Positions 12,901 through 24,163 of a stretch of DNA of 64,000 nucleotides are shown here, in pieces. Every line of letters begins with the position of its first letter. Within the stretch, counting starts at the first letter, position 1. Below the pieces are notes generated by a model that was given only the letters and a program-made list of their open reading frames with translations, made no database searches and was not told the DNA's origin. The translations under genes were made by a program, and so were the position numbers. Origin of the DNA: Stenocarpella maydis (Eukaryota; Ascomycota; Sordariomycetes; Diaporthales; Diaporthaceae); contig NQMI01000122.1 of NCBI GenBank assembly GCA_002270565.1, positions 62,001-126,000 on the forward strand. Reading direction: 5' to 3'.

Positions 12901-15215
12901 AGAAGGAGTACTACGAAGCGATCTGCAAGCATGCAAAGGCGACGATCCAGCGCTCTCGTAGACGATGTTGATCCGAGTATCAGCAACCATGAAAGGGATG
13001 CATCTGGAAGTGGAGAGCCCCGCCCCTCGCAGCAGACTGAGGTTGCACGCGGGCTATCGATCGAGCTTCTCCAGTCCCCTGAGGCGCTGGATGATCCCTG
13101 CGATGGTATGGTTGACGAAAGTGTCGCCGTGGACGACCACGAAGTCTTTGAGCGCTGTTTCCAGCACCTGGAGGACTTCGCCTCTGAGGGTTTGCGTACG
13201 CTGCTTTATGCTTATCGCCATGTACCCGAAGAGGACTATAACCAGTGGAAGTCCATTTACCATGAGGCCACCACGAGCCTTGTCGATCGCCAGGAACGCA
13301 TCGAAGCTGCGGCTGAACTCATTGAGCAGGGTTTCGAGCTGGCGGGCGCCACTGCTATCGAAGACAAGCTGCAGCAGGGTGTGCCGGAGACGATAGACAA
13401 GCTTCGCCGTGCGAACATCAAAGTCTGGATGCTCACCGGGGACAAAAGAGAGACGGCCATAAATATCGCCCATTCCGCGAGAATCTGCAAGCCATTCTCG
13501 GAGGTTTACATCCTCGATGCCACCGACGGTGACCTCCAGGACAAGATTGCCGCCACGCTCGTCGAGGTCGGGCGCGGAATGATCCTGCACCCTGTCGTCG
13601 TAATCGACGGGCAGACTCTTAGCGTGGTCGAGGAGGACGAGTCGCTCCGGGCCTTGTTCTTTGACCTCGTGGCTCGTGTCGACTCGGTGATCTGCTGCCG
13701 CGCCTCCCCAGCGCAGAAGGCGACACTCGCTAAGTGCATCCGCACACAAGTGCCGAAGTCCCTGACACTGGCCATAGGAGATGGTGCAAATGACATTGCG
13801 ATGATCCAAGCCTCACACGTCGGGATCGGCATCTCGGGCCGTGAAGGCCTTCAGGCTGCCCGTATATCGGACTACTCTATCGCGCAGTTCAGGTTCCTGC
13901 AGAAGCTGTTGTTTGTGCATGGGCGATGGAACTATATCAGAACGGGCAAGTACGTACTGGGGACGTTCTGGAAAGAAATCGTCTTCTACATCTGCCAAGC
14001 CCTCTACCAGGAGTACAATGGATACACCGGGACAAGTCTCTACGAGTCCGCATCCCTCGCCGTGTTCAACACGCTCTTCACCTCCCTGGCTGTTATCCTA
14101 CTTGGCATGTTCGAACAGGACATCAAGGCCGAGACCCTGCTTGCAATACCGGAACTATACACGTTTGGACAAAAGGACAAGGCCTTCAACTGGATTTTGT
14201 ACTTTGGCTGGAGCTCCGTGGCTGTGATCGAAGCCGTGCTCATCTTTTATGGGGTCTGGGGCATCTACATGGCCATTGACTTCAACGAGGACAATTCGCT
14301 CTTCGCGATGGGTGACCTCGTGTTCACGGTGTGCGTGTTGTTCATAAACATAAAATTGCTCATCCTGGAGCTGCATAACAAGACCCGTAAGTACCATTAT
14401 TATCCTGCCACAGCTCCCCGATCTTTGAGCCTGGGAATCTTGCAAAATGTGTCACCTTGGGACCCATGGCATGTCATTGACGTGTACCAGTCGTCACCTT
14501 CATCGGCTTCTTCATCAGCGTCGCCGGCTGGTTCCTCTGGAACCTGTTCCTCTCTGCTATATGTATGTATAACTACCGGCTAGTGGGGCCCCCGCTCCCA
14601 GGAGCCTAGCAAAGAGTACCTCCTCATATTTCCGGACGGTTCACTGACACAGGCATCATAGATAACCTCCGACCCGGCCCTTACATCGTGCGCGACGCAT
14701 TCATCTACAACTTTGGGCGCAGGCCGACGTGGTGGCTCACTGCGGCCATGGCGCTCGCCATGGTCATCGTGTTCGAGCTCGCCCTCAGCGCGGTGCGCCG
14801 CATCTACTGGCCGCAGGACCAGGACCTGATGCAGGAGGCCGAGAAGTATGCCGGCGTGCTGGGCGCCTTGAAGGAAGATGCAGCCGAGGCAGGCGAGGCC
14901 GGTGTGGCGATGGTGGGTTTCACCGACAGCAACGGGAAGCGGGCGAGCCAGGACTCGGCGGCGGCGGCGGCGGATGCCCCGACCTCGCAACAGCAGCCGC
15001 ACGAGTGGAACGGTTACGGCACCCAGCGGAGCGGTAGGAGGCGGAGCCGGAAGATCAATGGTGATGTCTACGGGGCGCCGCCTTTTATGGCGACGCCGGA
15101 GGAGAGGGGCGTGGATCCACTGGCTGAGGCTGGGCCTGTTGTTAGGTCGTCTGGGGATCCGGTGAAGGGGAAGCAGTCATCCGCCAGGACGAGTGCCTAT
15201 CAACTGGGCCCATAG
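9966..15215 (+). CDS. P4-type ATPase, phospholipid flippase (DNF3-like)
   Basis: Membrane pump of about 1664 residues that would flip phospholipids to the cytosolic leaflet of late secretory membranes. Exons: 9966-10901, 10954-14386, 14491-14562 and 14662-15215 (a CAG acceptor at 14652 is an in-frame alternative). The ATG at 9966 is the first in frame. Visible P4 features are the A-domain LDGETN (near residue 448), PLSLYVSLEIVK in TM4 carrying the lipid-flippase signature in place of an ion-binding PEGL, the phosphorylated Asp in FSDKTGTLTENV (near 667), and the hinge GDGANDIAMIQASHVGIGI (near 1254), followed by the last membrane segments. There is a basic, disordered N-terminus of about 200 residues and a large Ser/Arg-rich insertion in the nucleotide-binding domain. 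Length and the insertion resemble yeast Dnf3 (about 1650 residues) more than Drs2; Magnaporthe relatives of this family (PDE1, APT2) affect infection. Subfamily is inference. Confidence 0.93.
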
Positions 15216-15944
15216 GCCATGGACTATTGTATTAAGCTGGGATGGGGCAGAGTCCCTGCAAATGTTTTGGAAAAGGTTGACATTTTATGACTCAAAGATG
15301 GATGGAACGATGACCCATGAGGATCAAGGCAAATTCATAACATTGTCCAGCATGCTCATCTACTTGCACCTGGCCCTACCTGGCTGGACATTCATGCCCG
15401 AGTATGTGACACAAGACTGGAATAAGCGTCCAGCCGTCGAGCGACGTGGATATGATTCGGGGCCTGCCTCCAATGTCGGGATGCGATTTACAAAGAGCCA
15501 ATCCAGGAAGAAGTCCTCACCTTGTCCGATCAAGCCTGCCCCGCCCCTGCGCGTTAAAGTCGCTCTTGAAACATGGCGACACGCAGGTGATTGGCTGCTT
15601 GGCAAGGTCCGAGTTCCTGTCGGTCCTCTGGATGGGGGCAATGCTACTCCGTTCGGAGACAGCAACGCCCGGGGCAACTTATTATACACACAGTATTAGG
15701 TGACAACACCCCTTGTTGAAAACCCGGGTTGGTGAGGTCCAGACAACGCCTCTCTCGCCAGGTGTCTGTTGTCACGTCCTGAGTTCTCGGCACAAGGCAG
15801 TTTGAGCTGCTGCAGGCAACCACTGGACGGCCCGGTGTTTCTTTTTGCTTTTCCTTTCCCTTTCTCTCTCTCTCTCTCTTCCCTTCTTTTTTTTCGAATC
15901 CCGCCTCTGCGTGCCGTCTTGTCTGGGAGAGGATACGCCCCCTG
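15216..15944. other. Intergenic region before the PAQR gene
   Basis: No supported gene. The 168-codon frame 15193-15699 overlaps the flippase stop and has no known domain. A CT-rich tract (about 15840-15895) sits just ahead of the PAQR start codon and is likely its promoter or leader. Confidence 0.5.
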
Positions 15945-17265
15945 ATGCCTTCGCTTCTTGTCGCGGGATCGTCTCCGGGCGGGACGCGTCGGAGGTTGAG
16001 CTTTCGGCGGGTTGAGAGGTGGTCTGAGCCGCCGCAGCCCGACGAGGCCAAGGCCGGGGCCAAGAAAGCTGTCGAGCTGCTCCTGTGGTCCGAGATTGGT
16101 GGGTGACCCGCGCAACCGCTCTCTCTCACTCCCTGGCGCCAGCGGCAAGCGCAGCGAGGCTGATGAAACCCCCTCAGAGGAGTGGCAGCAACATGGCAGC
16201 CGTCACGTCGAAACTGGGTACCGGCGAGCCTGCGGGACAGTCAGGGGATGTCTCCTGAGCTGGACTTACGTACACAGTAGGTGAGCCTGAGGGACGGCAT
16301 GCCCGGCCCAAGAGACTGCGCTCCTATGACGAAGACGCCCCGGTGCATCACACGGACATGCTGACGGCTCTCGCCGCCCAGACGAGACAGTCAACATCTG
16401 GTCCCACACCCTCGGCGCCCTGATCTTTGCCAGCCTCTCATTCCTCGCCCTCGCCGGGATCCCAGCCCGGTATCACGCCGCCACGGCCGCGGACGTCGCC
16501 GTCTGCAGCACCTATCTGGCCGGCGTGGCGCTGTGCTTCGCCCTCTCGACCGCCTTCCACACGCTAATGGCCCACAGCGAGGCCGTCTACCTGCACACCA
16601 TGAAGCTTGACCTCCAGGGTGTGCTCGTGCTCATGTGGGCCGCCACCGTCCCGCTTGTCTACTACTCCTTCCCCTGCGAACCTGCGACCCGGGCGGCGCA
16701 CTGGGGCCTCACTTCGGTGCTCGCAGCGGCCTGCTCGGCCGTGACCTTCATGCCGCGCTTCAGCGGCCCACACCTGGGGCCTCACCGCGCCGTGCTGTTC
16801 GGGGCATTCGGCGTGGGGAGCTTTGCGCTGCCTATTGCGCATGGGGCGGTGGTGCACGGCCTGGAGGAGGAGTGGGAGAGGGTAGGGCTGGGTTGGGTGT
16901 TATGGACGGTAGTGTGTGATGGCGTTGGGGTTGTGGCGTACAGCTTGAAGGTGAGGCGTACAGCTTGAAGGTGAGTCTGTGGCCCCCCCCCCCTTTTTTT
17001 TTTGTTTTTTGTTTTTTGTTATTATCCTTTGTCCTCAACCAAGTCACCCACAGACGGCCGAACCCCGTGCTAGGAGTGTCGGTAAATCCTATTGCTGACA
17101 ATGCGCTCGATGCAGTTTCCTGAGAGGTGGTTTCCTCAGCGATTCGATCTCTGTGGAGCGAGCCATCAACTGATGCACATATTTGTCGTCCTGGCGGCTC
17201 TCACATACACCTGTGCGCTGATTTCGGCTTTTGATTACCGATATGAGATGGGCGCCTTTTGTTAG
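15945..17265 (+). CDS. PAQR / hemolysin III-type seven-TM protein (Izh-like)
   Basis: Predicted membrane protein of 323 residues in four exons: 15945-16098, 16178-16276, 16382-16950 and 17116-17265. No single open frame shows the gene; joining across three introns restores the family order. Exon 1 supplies a basic N-terminus ending in LLLWSEI, exon 2 EWQQHGSRHVETGYRR, then YVHNETVNIWSH is created across intron 2. Likely metal ligands or catalytic residues are present: His in NIWSH, Ser/His in STAFHTL, and the C-terminal GASHQLMH. Hydrophobic segments follow the seven-helix pattern. Relatives include adiponectin receptors and yeast Izh1-4, linked to sterol, zinc and ceramide metabolism; the exact role here is unknown. 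A 20-bp tandem duplication at the end of exon 3 copies the splice donor; only the first copy keeps the frame. Intron 3 holds C11 then T10 homopolymers. Confidence 0.9.
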
Positions 17266-19299
17266 AAACAGCATTTTCAAAATGCTGTCGATGAATTGAT
17301 GATGCTATTGTGAGCCAGACAGATTCTACCCACCCTTGAGGTCAGTGACCTCCATCATATATTCAAACAGCTTGCAGTATTCAGCAAGACCAATCCAGTC
17401 TACTTCATGGGGTCTACCCTCTTCGTTGCCGGCTTCTGAGCCAGTTTCTTTTCGATCTGAGGACATCCAAAGTCAGGACATTGATAAGGCAGGTATAAAA
17501 TGAGGTTCAAGGATATAGCTCAACACACCTTCTCACGATTGTCAGGTGTATTGGGGGAATCCTCTGGTCGTTCCGAGTCTAAGACATCCGCAGTCCTCGA
17601 AGTCGAGTTCATGGCCATGAGCCTGTCAAGGAATTCATTACAGTGGATGAAATGTCAGCATATCTCAGATACACCCCATACCAAACGACATGTTCAGGAT
17701 TCCTGAGGCCTGATATACATAGATGGCGGCTGCCATTGGAGCTCGGAGACCCGGGGCCGGATCCGAGCTACTATGTATGTATGACCATTAGACTCGGTTT
17801 TGAGGCGGGCTAGCAAGGCGATGGCGCCGATCCCAGTATCTCCACAATTCTACAATGATATTCGATTGATATGTCTTGCGTGACGTATTGATGTCACCGA
17901 AAACTTCTCAAGACCCTTTTGTTTCTAAATTCTTTAGTTTATTGCTGAGCTTGCAGTCCCGATGTGGACTCCCCCGCGCCCCCCCCTCGCGCCCGTTATA
18001 TCTGCAACGATCTAGGCCGTTGCTCGCAAACTGCTCTAGCGAAATTCATTGGTACGAAACTTCAGGGTCTGCTATCAATTTCATTTGTTGAGGATTCAGA
18101 AATTGAAATGGAAAGGTAGTCAGTATCGCTGAGGAAATCCCAGTGAGCGTTTTCCAAATGACTCTCCGGGGCTGCGCCGGGTTCGGGATAAAGCTGAATG
18201 CAGATGAGCGGAGACAGTCGCAAAGTATTTCACAAGGCCGTTCTCAGATGCTTCTCTAGCTAGAGAAACGCTCAGTTCCACCAGCCACCGGGGGTTGCTT
18301 TTGTACCAGTGCTGTTGTTAGTGATTTGGATATAAGCGAGCGCTAGATGGCTTGGTAGATTCAATGAAGTCAATACCCATTGCACTTTATCCCATCATAC
18401 AGTGAGACTTATTGGCATCTCCGTGTCTCCATAATATCACGTATAATATCACGTCGCACTGTGTTCGCTCATTTTCTCTCCCACTCTTCACCTTTAGCCT
18501 CTGCCAACTGATACCGCTCGGGACATCTCATTCTAATGAATGCCCAGATGCAGACGCCGCATCCTCATATAGAGATCAATAATTCAGAAGCACCTTACCT
18601 GAGCATAGATTGAAACTTGGGTTGATACAGATATATAAATATATATTTGATCAATATAGAATTGCTGAGGAGCAAATGTTGGCTTGTTGAATGGGATCAC
18701 TTGTCTCCCGAATGGCTCGTCTGCTCCTCCCCGCGGGCTCCGCAGTAGTTGGTTACATAGTACGGTGTGTTATATACACCGGTGGCAGAAATCTCCCCGA
18801 GATGAACGACTGGAAAATATGAAGTGAGGCTGGCACGGCCTAGAACTATCTTCTAAACTTTGACCTGCCTGCTGCGTAAGGCTCAGGATGTATGTATCCT
18901 GGAGACTTGCTTCGTTGTTGTACCGTAGCACTTTGGGTTGGGGGGAGGAAGGGGGGAAATGTACCTGGAGGTAGATACCTAGATACATGTACATGTGGGT
19001 CGGAGCTCCTACTTACACTACAGGCAGGCATCTTACTGCTTCCCCACATTGACGAGGCAAGCAACCCCCACCACCGAGCTCGTGCTGCTGCTGCTCCTGC
19101 GATACCAACGTTGATTGTCCCATTTCCATCTGCATTTGTTTTGGCCTTGGGTCATCATCTTTTCTTCTTGTTGCGGCCACGCCTACCAACCGGGAGGCAA
19201 CCAGTACTTTCATCGTGAAATATTTTGCCCTGCATCCCTCCCCCCCGAATCACCATCTAACCCTCCGCGCCGGGGCCTCGCTCCCCTTCGACACCCAAG
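17266..19299. other. Intergenic region with a possible decayed minus-strand gene
   Basis: No firm gene. On the minus strand about 17630 to 17337 reads like coding sequence if joined across a small intron (donor GTGAGA, acceptor CTCAG), giving a short acidic peptide ending HEVDWIGLAEYC...VTDLKGG and a stop. Upstream of it several frames alternate with stops, so this may be a relic. Around 18600-18660 the DNA is AT-rich with TATATAAATATATAT. No RNA gene was recognised. The 200 bp before 19300 are C/T-rich and probably belong to the CAND1 promoter. Confidence 0.35.
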
Positions 19300-22200
19300 A
19301 TGGCGACGAGCATACCCCCAAACCCGACCTCCCACACGGTCGTCCAGCTCCTGACCAAGCTGAACGACACGGATCCTGACTTCCGCTTCATGGCTCTAAA
19401 CGACCTGATTACCGTTTTCGCCCATGCCAAGAATGATATGCTCCATCACGACTACAACACAGCTGCCCGCACCATTGATCACGTCGTCAAGGCCTTGGAC
19501 GACCAGAACGGCGAGGTCCAGAACCAGGCCATCAAGTGGCAAGTCCCCGTCTTCCAGTCTCTGCTGCCAAGCAAGCCTCTACGTGCTAACCGTCTTGTCT
19601 CCAATCAGCCTCGGGCCTCTGGTCGAGAAGACACCTGCCAACCTCATCGCGCCCTTGATCGAGAAGCTCACCACTCTGAAGCTCCATAACTCCGTCGACA
19701 ACTCCGTCCCTGCTCTGGCCCTACGCAATGTCATCGAAGCCCTTCCACGGCCCCAGCCCGGCCAGGCTGCGACGAAAGAAGTCCTCGAGGCATACACCAG
19801 CATAAGTAGGGTGTTGATGCCAAGACTTCTGGGTCGCACTTCTCAGGCTGCCAAATCTAGTGGCAGTATCCGGCTGCCTCCTGCAGGGCAGGGAATCATG
19901 CAGGATGATTCACTGGTGAACGCCGATGCTGTCGATGTCATCATCGCGGTCGTCAAGTGTTTCGGAACCATGCTGTCACCACAAGACGAGGTCCAGGCCC
20001 TCCAAGAGGTCATCCTAGGGCTGCTTGACAACCAAAGGGCAACCTCGGCTGTCAGGAAAAAGGCCGTGATAGCCCTTTCCATCTTGGCTGTCTATTTGCA
20101 GGACGACCAGCTGATTGCATTCCTGAATCGTGCTGTCTCGGTCCTCAAGAACCCGAATACTGACCCCGTCACTCAGCGACTCTACCTGACCATCATGGGC
20201 TCCATGGCCCGATCTATCCCCCACCGCTTTGGTAAGCACATCAGCGATGTTGTCCAGTTGACCCTTGCCTTTTTGGCAGAGGACATTTTGCAAAGCCATC
20301 TTGGAGAGGTTGGCGAGGGCGACGACGTGGGTTTGGAGTTTTCCGAGGTCCGTGAGGCAGCACTGCTTGCCCTCGAAGCTTACCTGGCATCCTGCCCCTC
20401 CGAGATGCGCCCTTACACCGATGACGCTATCGCAGCGTCTCTTCGCTATCTGAAGTACGACCCCAACTACGCCATGGATGAAGACGAGGATATGGACGAG
20501 GAGGAGGAAGCCGAAGCCGAAGATGACGACTTTGGTGACGACGACGAGTTTGAAGCCGGTGCCGGCTTCGATGACGACGACGACGCTAGCTGGAAGGCCC
20601 GGAGATGTGCCGCCAAGGCCCTCCATACGCTTGTCTCCACGAGAAGCAACGGTGATCTTCTGGACAACGGCGTGCTCTACAGCCAGATTGCACCGCCATT
20701 AGTCCGGCGTTTCGACGAGCGTGAGGAAAATGTCAGGCTGGAAGTTATTTCTACGCTTTCCCTCCTCATTCGGAAGACGGGTGAGGGCGTCATCCCGGAA
20801 TTTCTACTGGATAGCATCCAGGGCGACAGCCAATCCACCCAGACCCAGAGCCGCAAGCGGAGACGGCAGAGTAGTGGCGTCTCTGCTACCACTCGGTTCG
20901 ATGGCAATGGGCTGGTGTCTCCTACTGCTGAGAAGATCCCTTCCAGTGGCCCGCGTGCTGATCTCGCCAAGCTCGCGCCGCAATTGGTGAAGGCGGCCAC
21001 GAAATTGCTCAAGGGAAAATCAATTCCTACCAAGCAAGCGACGATGAATCTCTTGGATGACTTGATTCTTGTCCAGCAAGGCGGGCTTTCTGACCACCTG
21101 GATCAGATTTTTGATCTTGTTATTGACGCGGTCAAGACCAATGCGGCCTCCACCACATCGACCTCGTTGTCTGGAAGTGGCGGCGCCGCCTCTGCCACGC
21201 CATCTACGTTGCGTGTTGCGGCACTCAAGCTTCTAAGCGATGTCGCCAAGACGCACTCATCCAGCCTTCTGCAGCCTTACCTCACCAAGATGGTCAGCGG
21301 GGTTATCGGTGCCGTGGCAGACCGATACTACAAGATTTCCTCTCAAGCAATCGAGACCGTGGAGGAGATCGGGAAAGCCATCACGCCGCCACGGTCTCGG
21401 AAGACCGCGCAGAAGTACAAGTCAGAATTGTCCAAGCTGTACGATGTGGTTGTCGAGAGGGCCATTGCTACAGATGCGGATGCCGAGGTGCGACAAAAGG
21501 CCATACATGCGTTGGGCACTTTGCTTTCCCGCACAGGCGACGCCGAAGGGGCCACCCTTTTACCTGCCGACAAGCGGAATAAGGGCCTCTCTATCATTTC
21601 AGACAGGCTCAAGAATGAGACTACACGCCTTGCCGCCGTGCGAGCAGTAGAGGAGATCGCTGCAAACCCGGACCCCAACTTCGATGCTGCCTGGGCGCGA
21701 GATGTCGTCGTGGAGCTGTCAGCGCAGGTCAGGAAGGCGAACCGAGCCCTCAGGGCGTCTAGCATCCAAGCCCTGAAGCACATTCTGCTCTCTCCTGCAG
21801 GCCAACAGGCTCTGGACAAGGCGACCCTGGAGAACCTAATCGAAGCACTCCTGCCGACCATCGCTAATGCCGATGCCCAGTTGCACGGGGCGACGTTCCG
21901 CGTTCTGACTTCCTTGGTCAAAGTGGATGCAAAATTTGTTGTTGACCCGAAGTTTGACACTGCAATCTGTGATTACGTTCAGCAAAATGTGGTCAACGCT
22001 GTCTTGACACCTCTGTTGGATCTCATTGCGCAGATCGGTCAATCTGGGGCTGGCGAAGAGCTAATGACACGCATGCTGAAGGATGTTGGTGTCAGCGGGG
22101 ATCCCTCCACCGTAGGCAAAGTCATCGGGACTCTCTTGGTTGCCAGCGGCGGAACAGCTGGCGTGGACATTAACAGCTTCATAACCGAGGCCGAGACCGC

Positions 22201-23454
22201 AGAGGACAAGGCTCGAGGCAGCCTGGCCCTGAGCGTCCTTGGTGAAGCGGCGCTGAGGCTGGGCACCAAGTCGCCCTTGAAGCCCGAAATCTTTACAAAG
22301 CATTTTGGTGACGAATATGACAAGTTCTCACTGACGGCGGCGATGGCCCTGGGCCGTGCTGCAGCGGGCAACGTGCAGGCGTACCTGCCAGTGATTCTCC
22401 AAAGCTTCCACAACGCTGGTGCTAAACAATATCTGCTCTTGCAGTCGGTCAAGGAGATACTCCTGCAGAGGGCTGACATTAGCGGTTTCGCGCAGCCCGT
22501 CTGGGACTGCTTGCTGGAGTCCTCGGAAGGCGAGGACAACAAGGCGGTATGCGCGGAGTGCATAGGACGCCTGGCCGTTGTTGACCCTGAGACATTCATT
22601 CCCAAGTTGGATGTAAGTTGCGCAACGACTGCCCTTTCTCCCGGTCGAGACAGACTGATAACCTGTTATTGCAGAAACTTCTGGGCAACCCTGCACCGGC
22701 TGTGCGAGCCATTGCTGTCCAGGCATTGCGATACACGTTTGCAGACAGCGGCGACAAGTTTGACACTGTTCTGCAGAACTACCTGATATCAATGCTCACG
22801 TCAATTCTGCAGGACCCGGAGATGGATATCCGACGGCTGGCAATGACTACGTTTACCTCAGCAGCAAACAACAAACCAGACATGGTCTTGGGTCACCTGA
22901 ACGAGCTGATGCCATTCGTCTTCGCGGAGTCGACGATTAGGCCAGAGCTGATTCGCGAGGTCATGATGGGTCCGTTCAAGATCATGGTGGACGACGGGCT
23001 CGAGCTCCGAAAAGGTGCGTACGAGTCACTGTACGCCTTGATGGAAATTGCAATGCCCAGAATCAGCATCATCGAGCTCTACGACCGTATCATTGCGGGT
23101 CTCAAGGACGACAACGACATTCGGGCGTTGAGCAATCTCATGCTCTCGAAGCTGGCAGTGATTGACCAATCAGAGACCCAGCGACGTCTTGACACCATTG
23201 CGGAAGCCTTCCGGGCGACGCTGTCCACGAAGCTTAAGGAGAACTCTGTGAAGCAAGAGTACGAGAAGCAGGAAGAGGCGTCGCGTAGTGTGCTCCGGAC
23301 TACCCTACTCCTGTCTGAGAAGCTTAAGGGGACTTTCAGCAGCGGGCAGTGTCAAATCTGGGCGGGATATCTGGACTGGGTCAACAAGGACTTTGAGAGA
23401 CAGCTGAGACAGCTGAGAGAGGAGAACGAAAAGATCGGTCACACATACGCCTAG
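19300..23454 (+). CDS. CAND1: CAND1 (cullin-associated NEDD8-dissociated protein)
   Basis: HEAT-repeat exchange factor of 1340 residues that binds un-neddylated cullin-RBX1 and swaps substrate receptors of SCF ubiquitin ligases. Exons: 19300-19538, 19609-22612 and 22675-23454. The first intron is GC-AG: the coding phase needed for KCLGPLVEKTP places the donor at GCAAGT, and a perfect GCTAAC branch site lies before the acceptor. The N-terminus (LLTKLNDTDPDFRFMALNDL) matches the family's first HEAT repeat. An acidic Asp/Glu stretch at about residues 368-407 is the known disordered loop. The C-terminal exon carries the TIP20-like region (DPEMDIRRLAM, LMLSKLAVIDQSETQRR). Human CAND1 is about 1230 residues; the extra length comes mostly from loops (for example around residue 470). 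It is complete and appears functional. Confidence 0.95.
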
Positions 23455-24163
23455 AACGCGGAAAGGAAGAAGGAGCAGCGTTGTAAGCTTTTTGACGGAT
23501 CCCGGGTCGCCATGATCGTAATCTGATCCCGTCTCGGTAGCTTTGCTGAGGCTGGATGGCCTCGGAGCCGGGAGATGGGTGATGGTCATTGTTGAGTAGA
23601 GTTCAGGCACATGGTGACAGGACTGATCAACCCAAACACGCAGCACCTACGTGAGCGCGGCGCCCCAGGTGGTCGGTCTATCATGAAGCGTAGGTAGAAT
23701 ACCACACTTATGACTGATGACAGAGGAATGAAGCAAAGCGAGGGCCTGCCTGCTGAAAACGATAAGCTCGGTATGAAAGGCTTCGGCCATGTCGTGTTTG
23801 TGTGCGCAACGTGTAGACAGATAAGCACTGCAGCTCGGACTTGTAATGCGGCGCATCATCGACCCGAAGGAATGGGAAACCATACCCACACTGGCCAAGC
23901 TCATCCGCCACTGCAGACCTCGTCCCTGTTGGGGCAATCAGCCATGTGCAGGGGCTGGGAGGTTATCTGCCAGACTGTCGACTCCTCACCTCGGATGCTT
24001 TGATCTTGTCGAATATAAAGTGCCATGGTTGCTTTCTGACCTCTGTCCACACAAGACTCGAGGGCTTTCTTCCGGTCCGATTGGAAACATCAACCCACAT
24101 ATCCCAACGTAAGGCTCTGATCCGCTACATTGTCTGTGGTCTGAGAAGCCGTTGTCGCCCACC
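23455..24163. other. Intergenic region between CAND1 and carboxypeptidase
   Basis: I see no gene or repeat in these 700 bases. It should contain the CAND1 3' end and the carboxypeptidase promoter. Confidence 0.5.

Noticed and set aside
15193..15699. 168-codon frame after the flippase
   Set aside because: Overlaps the flippase stop codon region and has no domain; regarded as chance.
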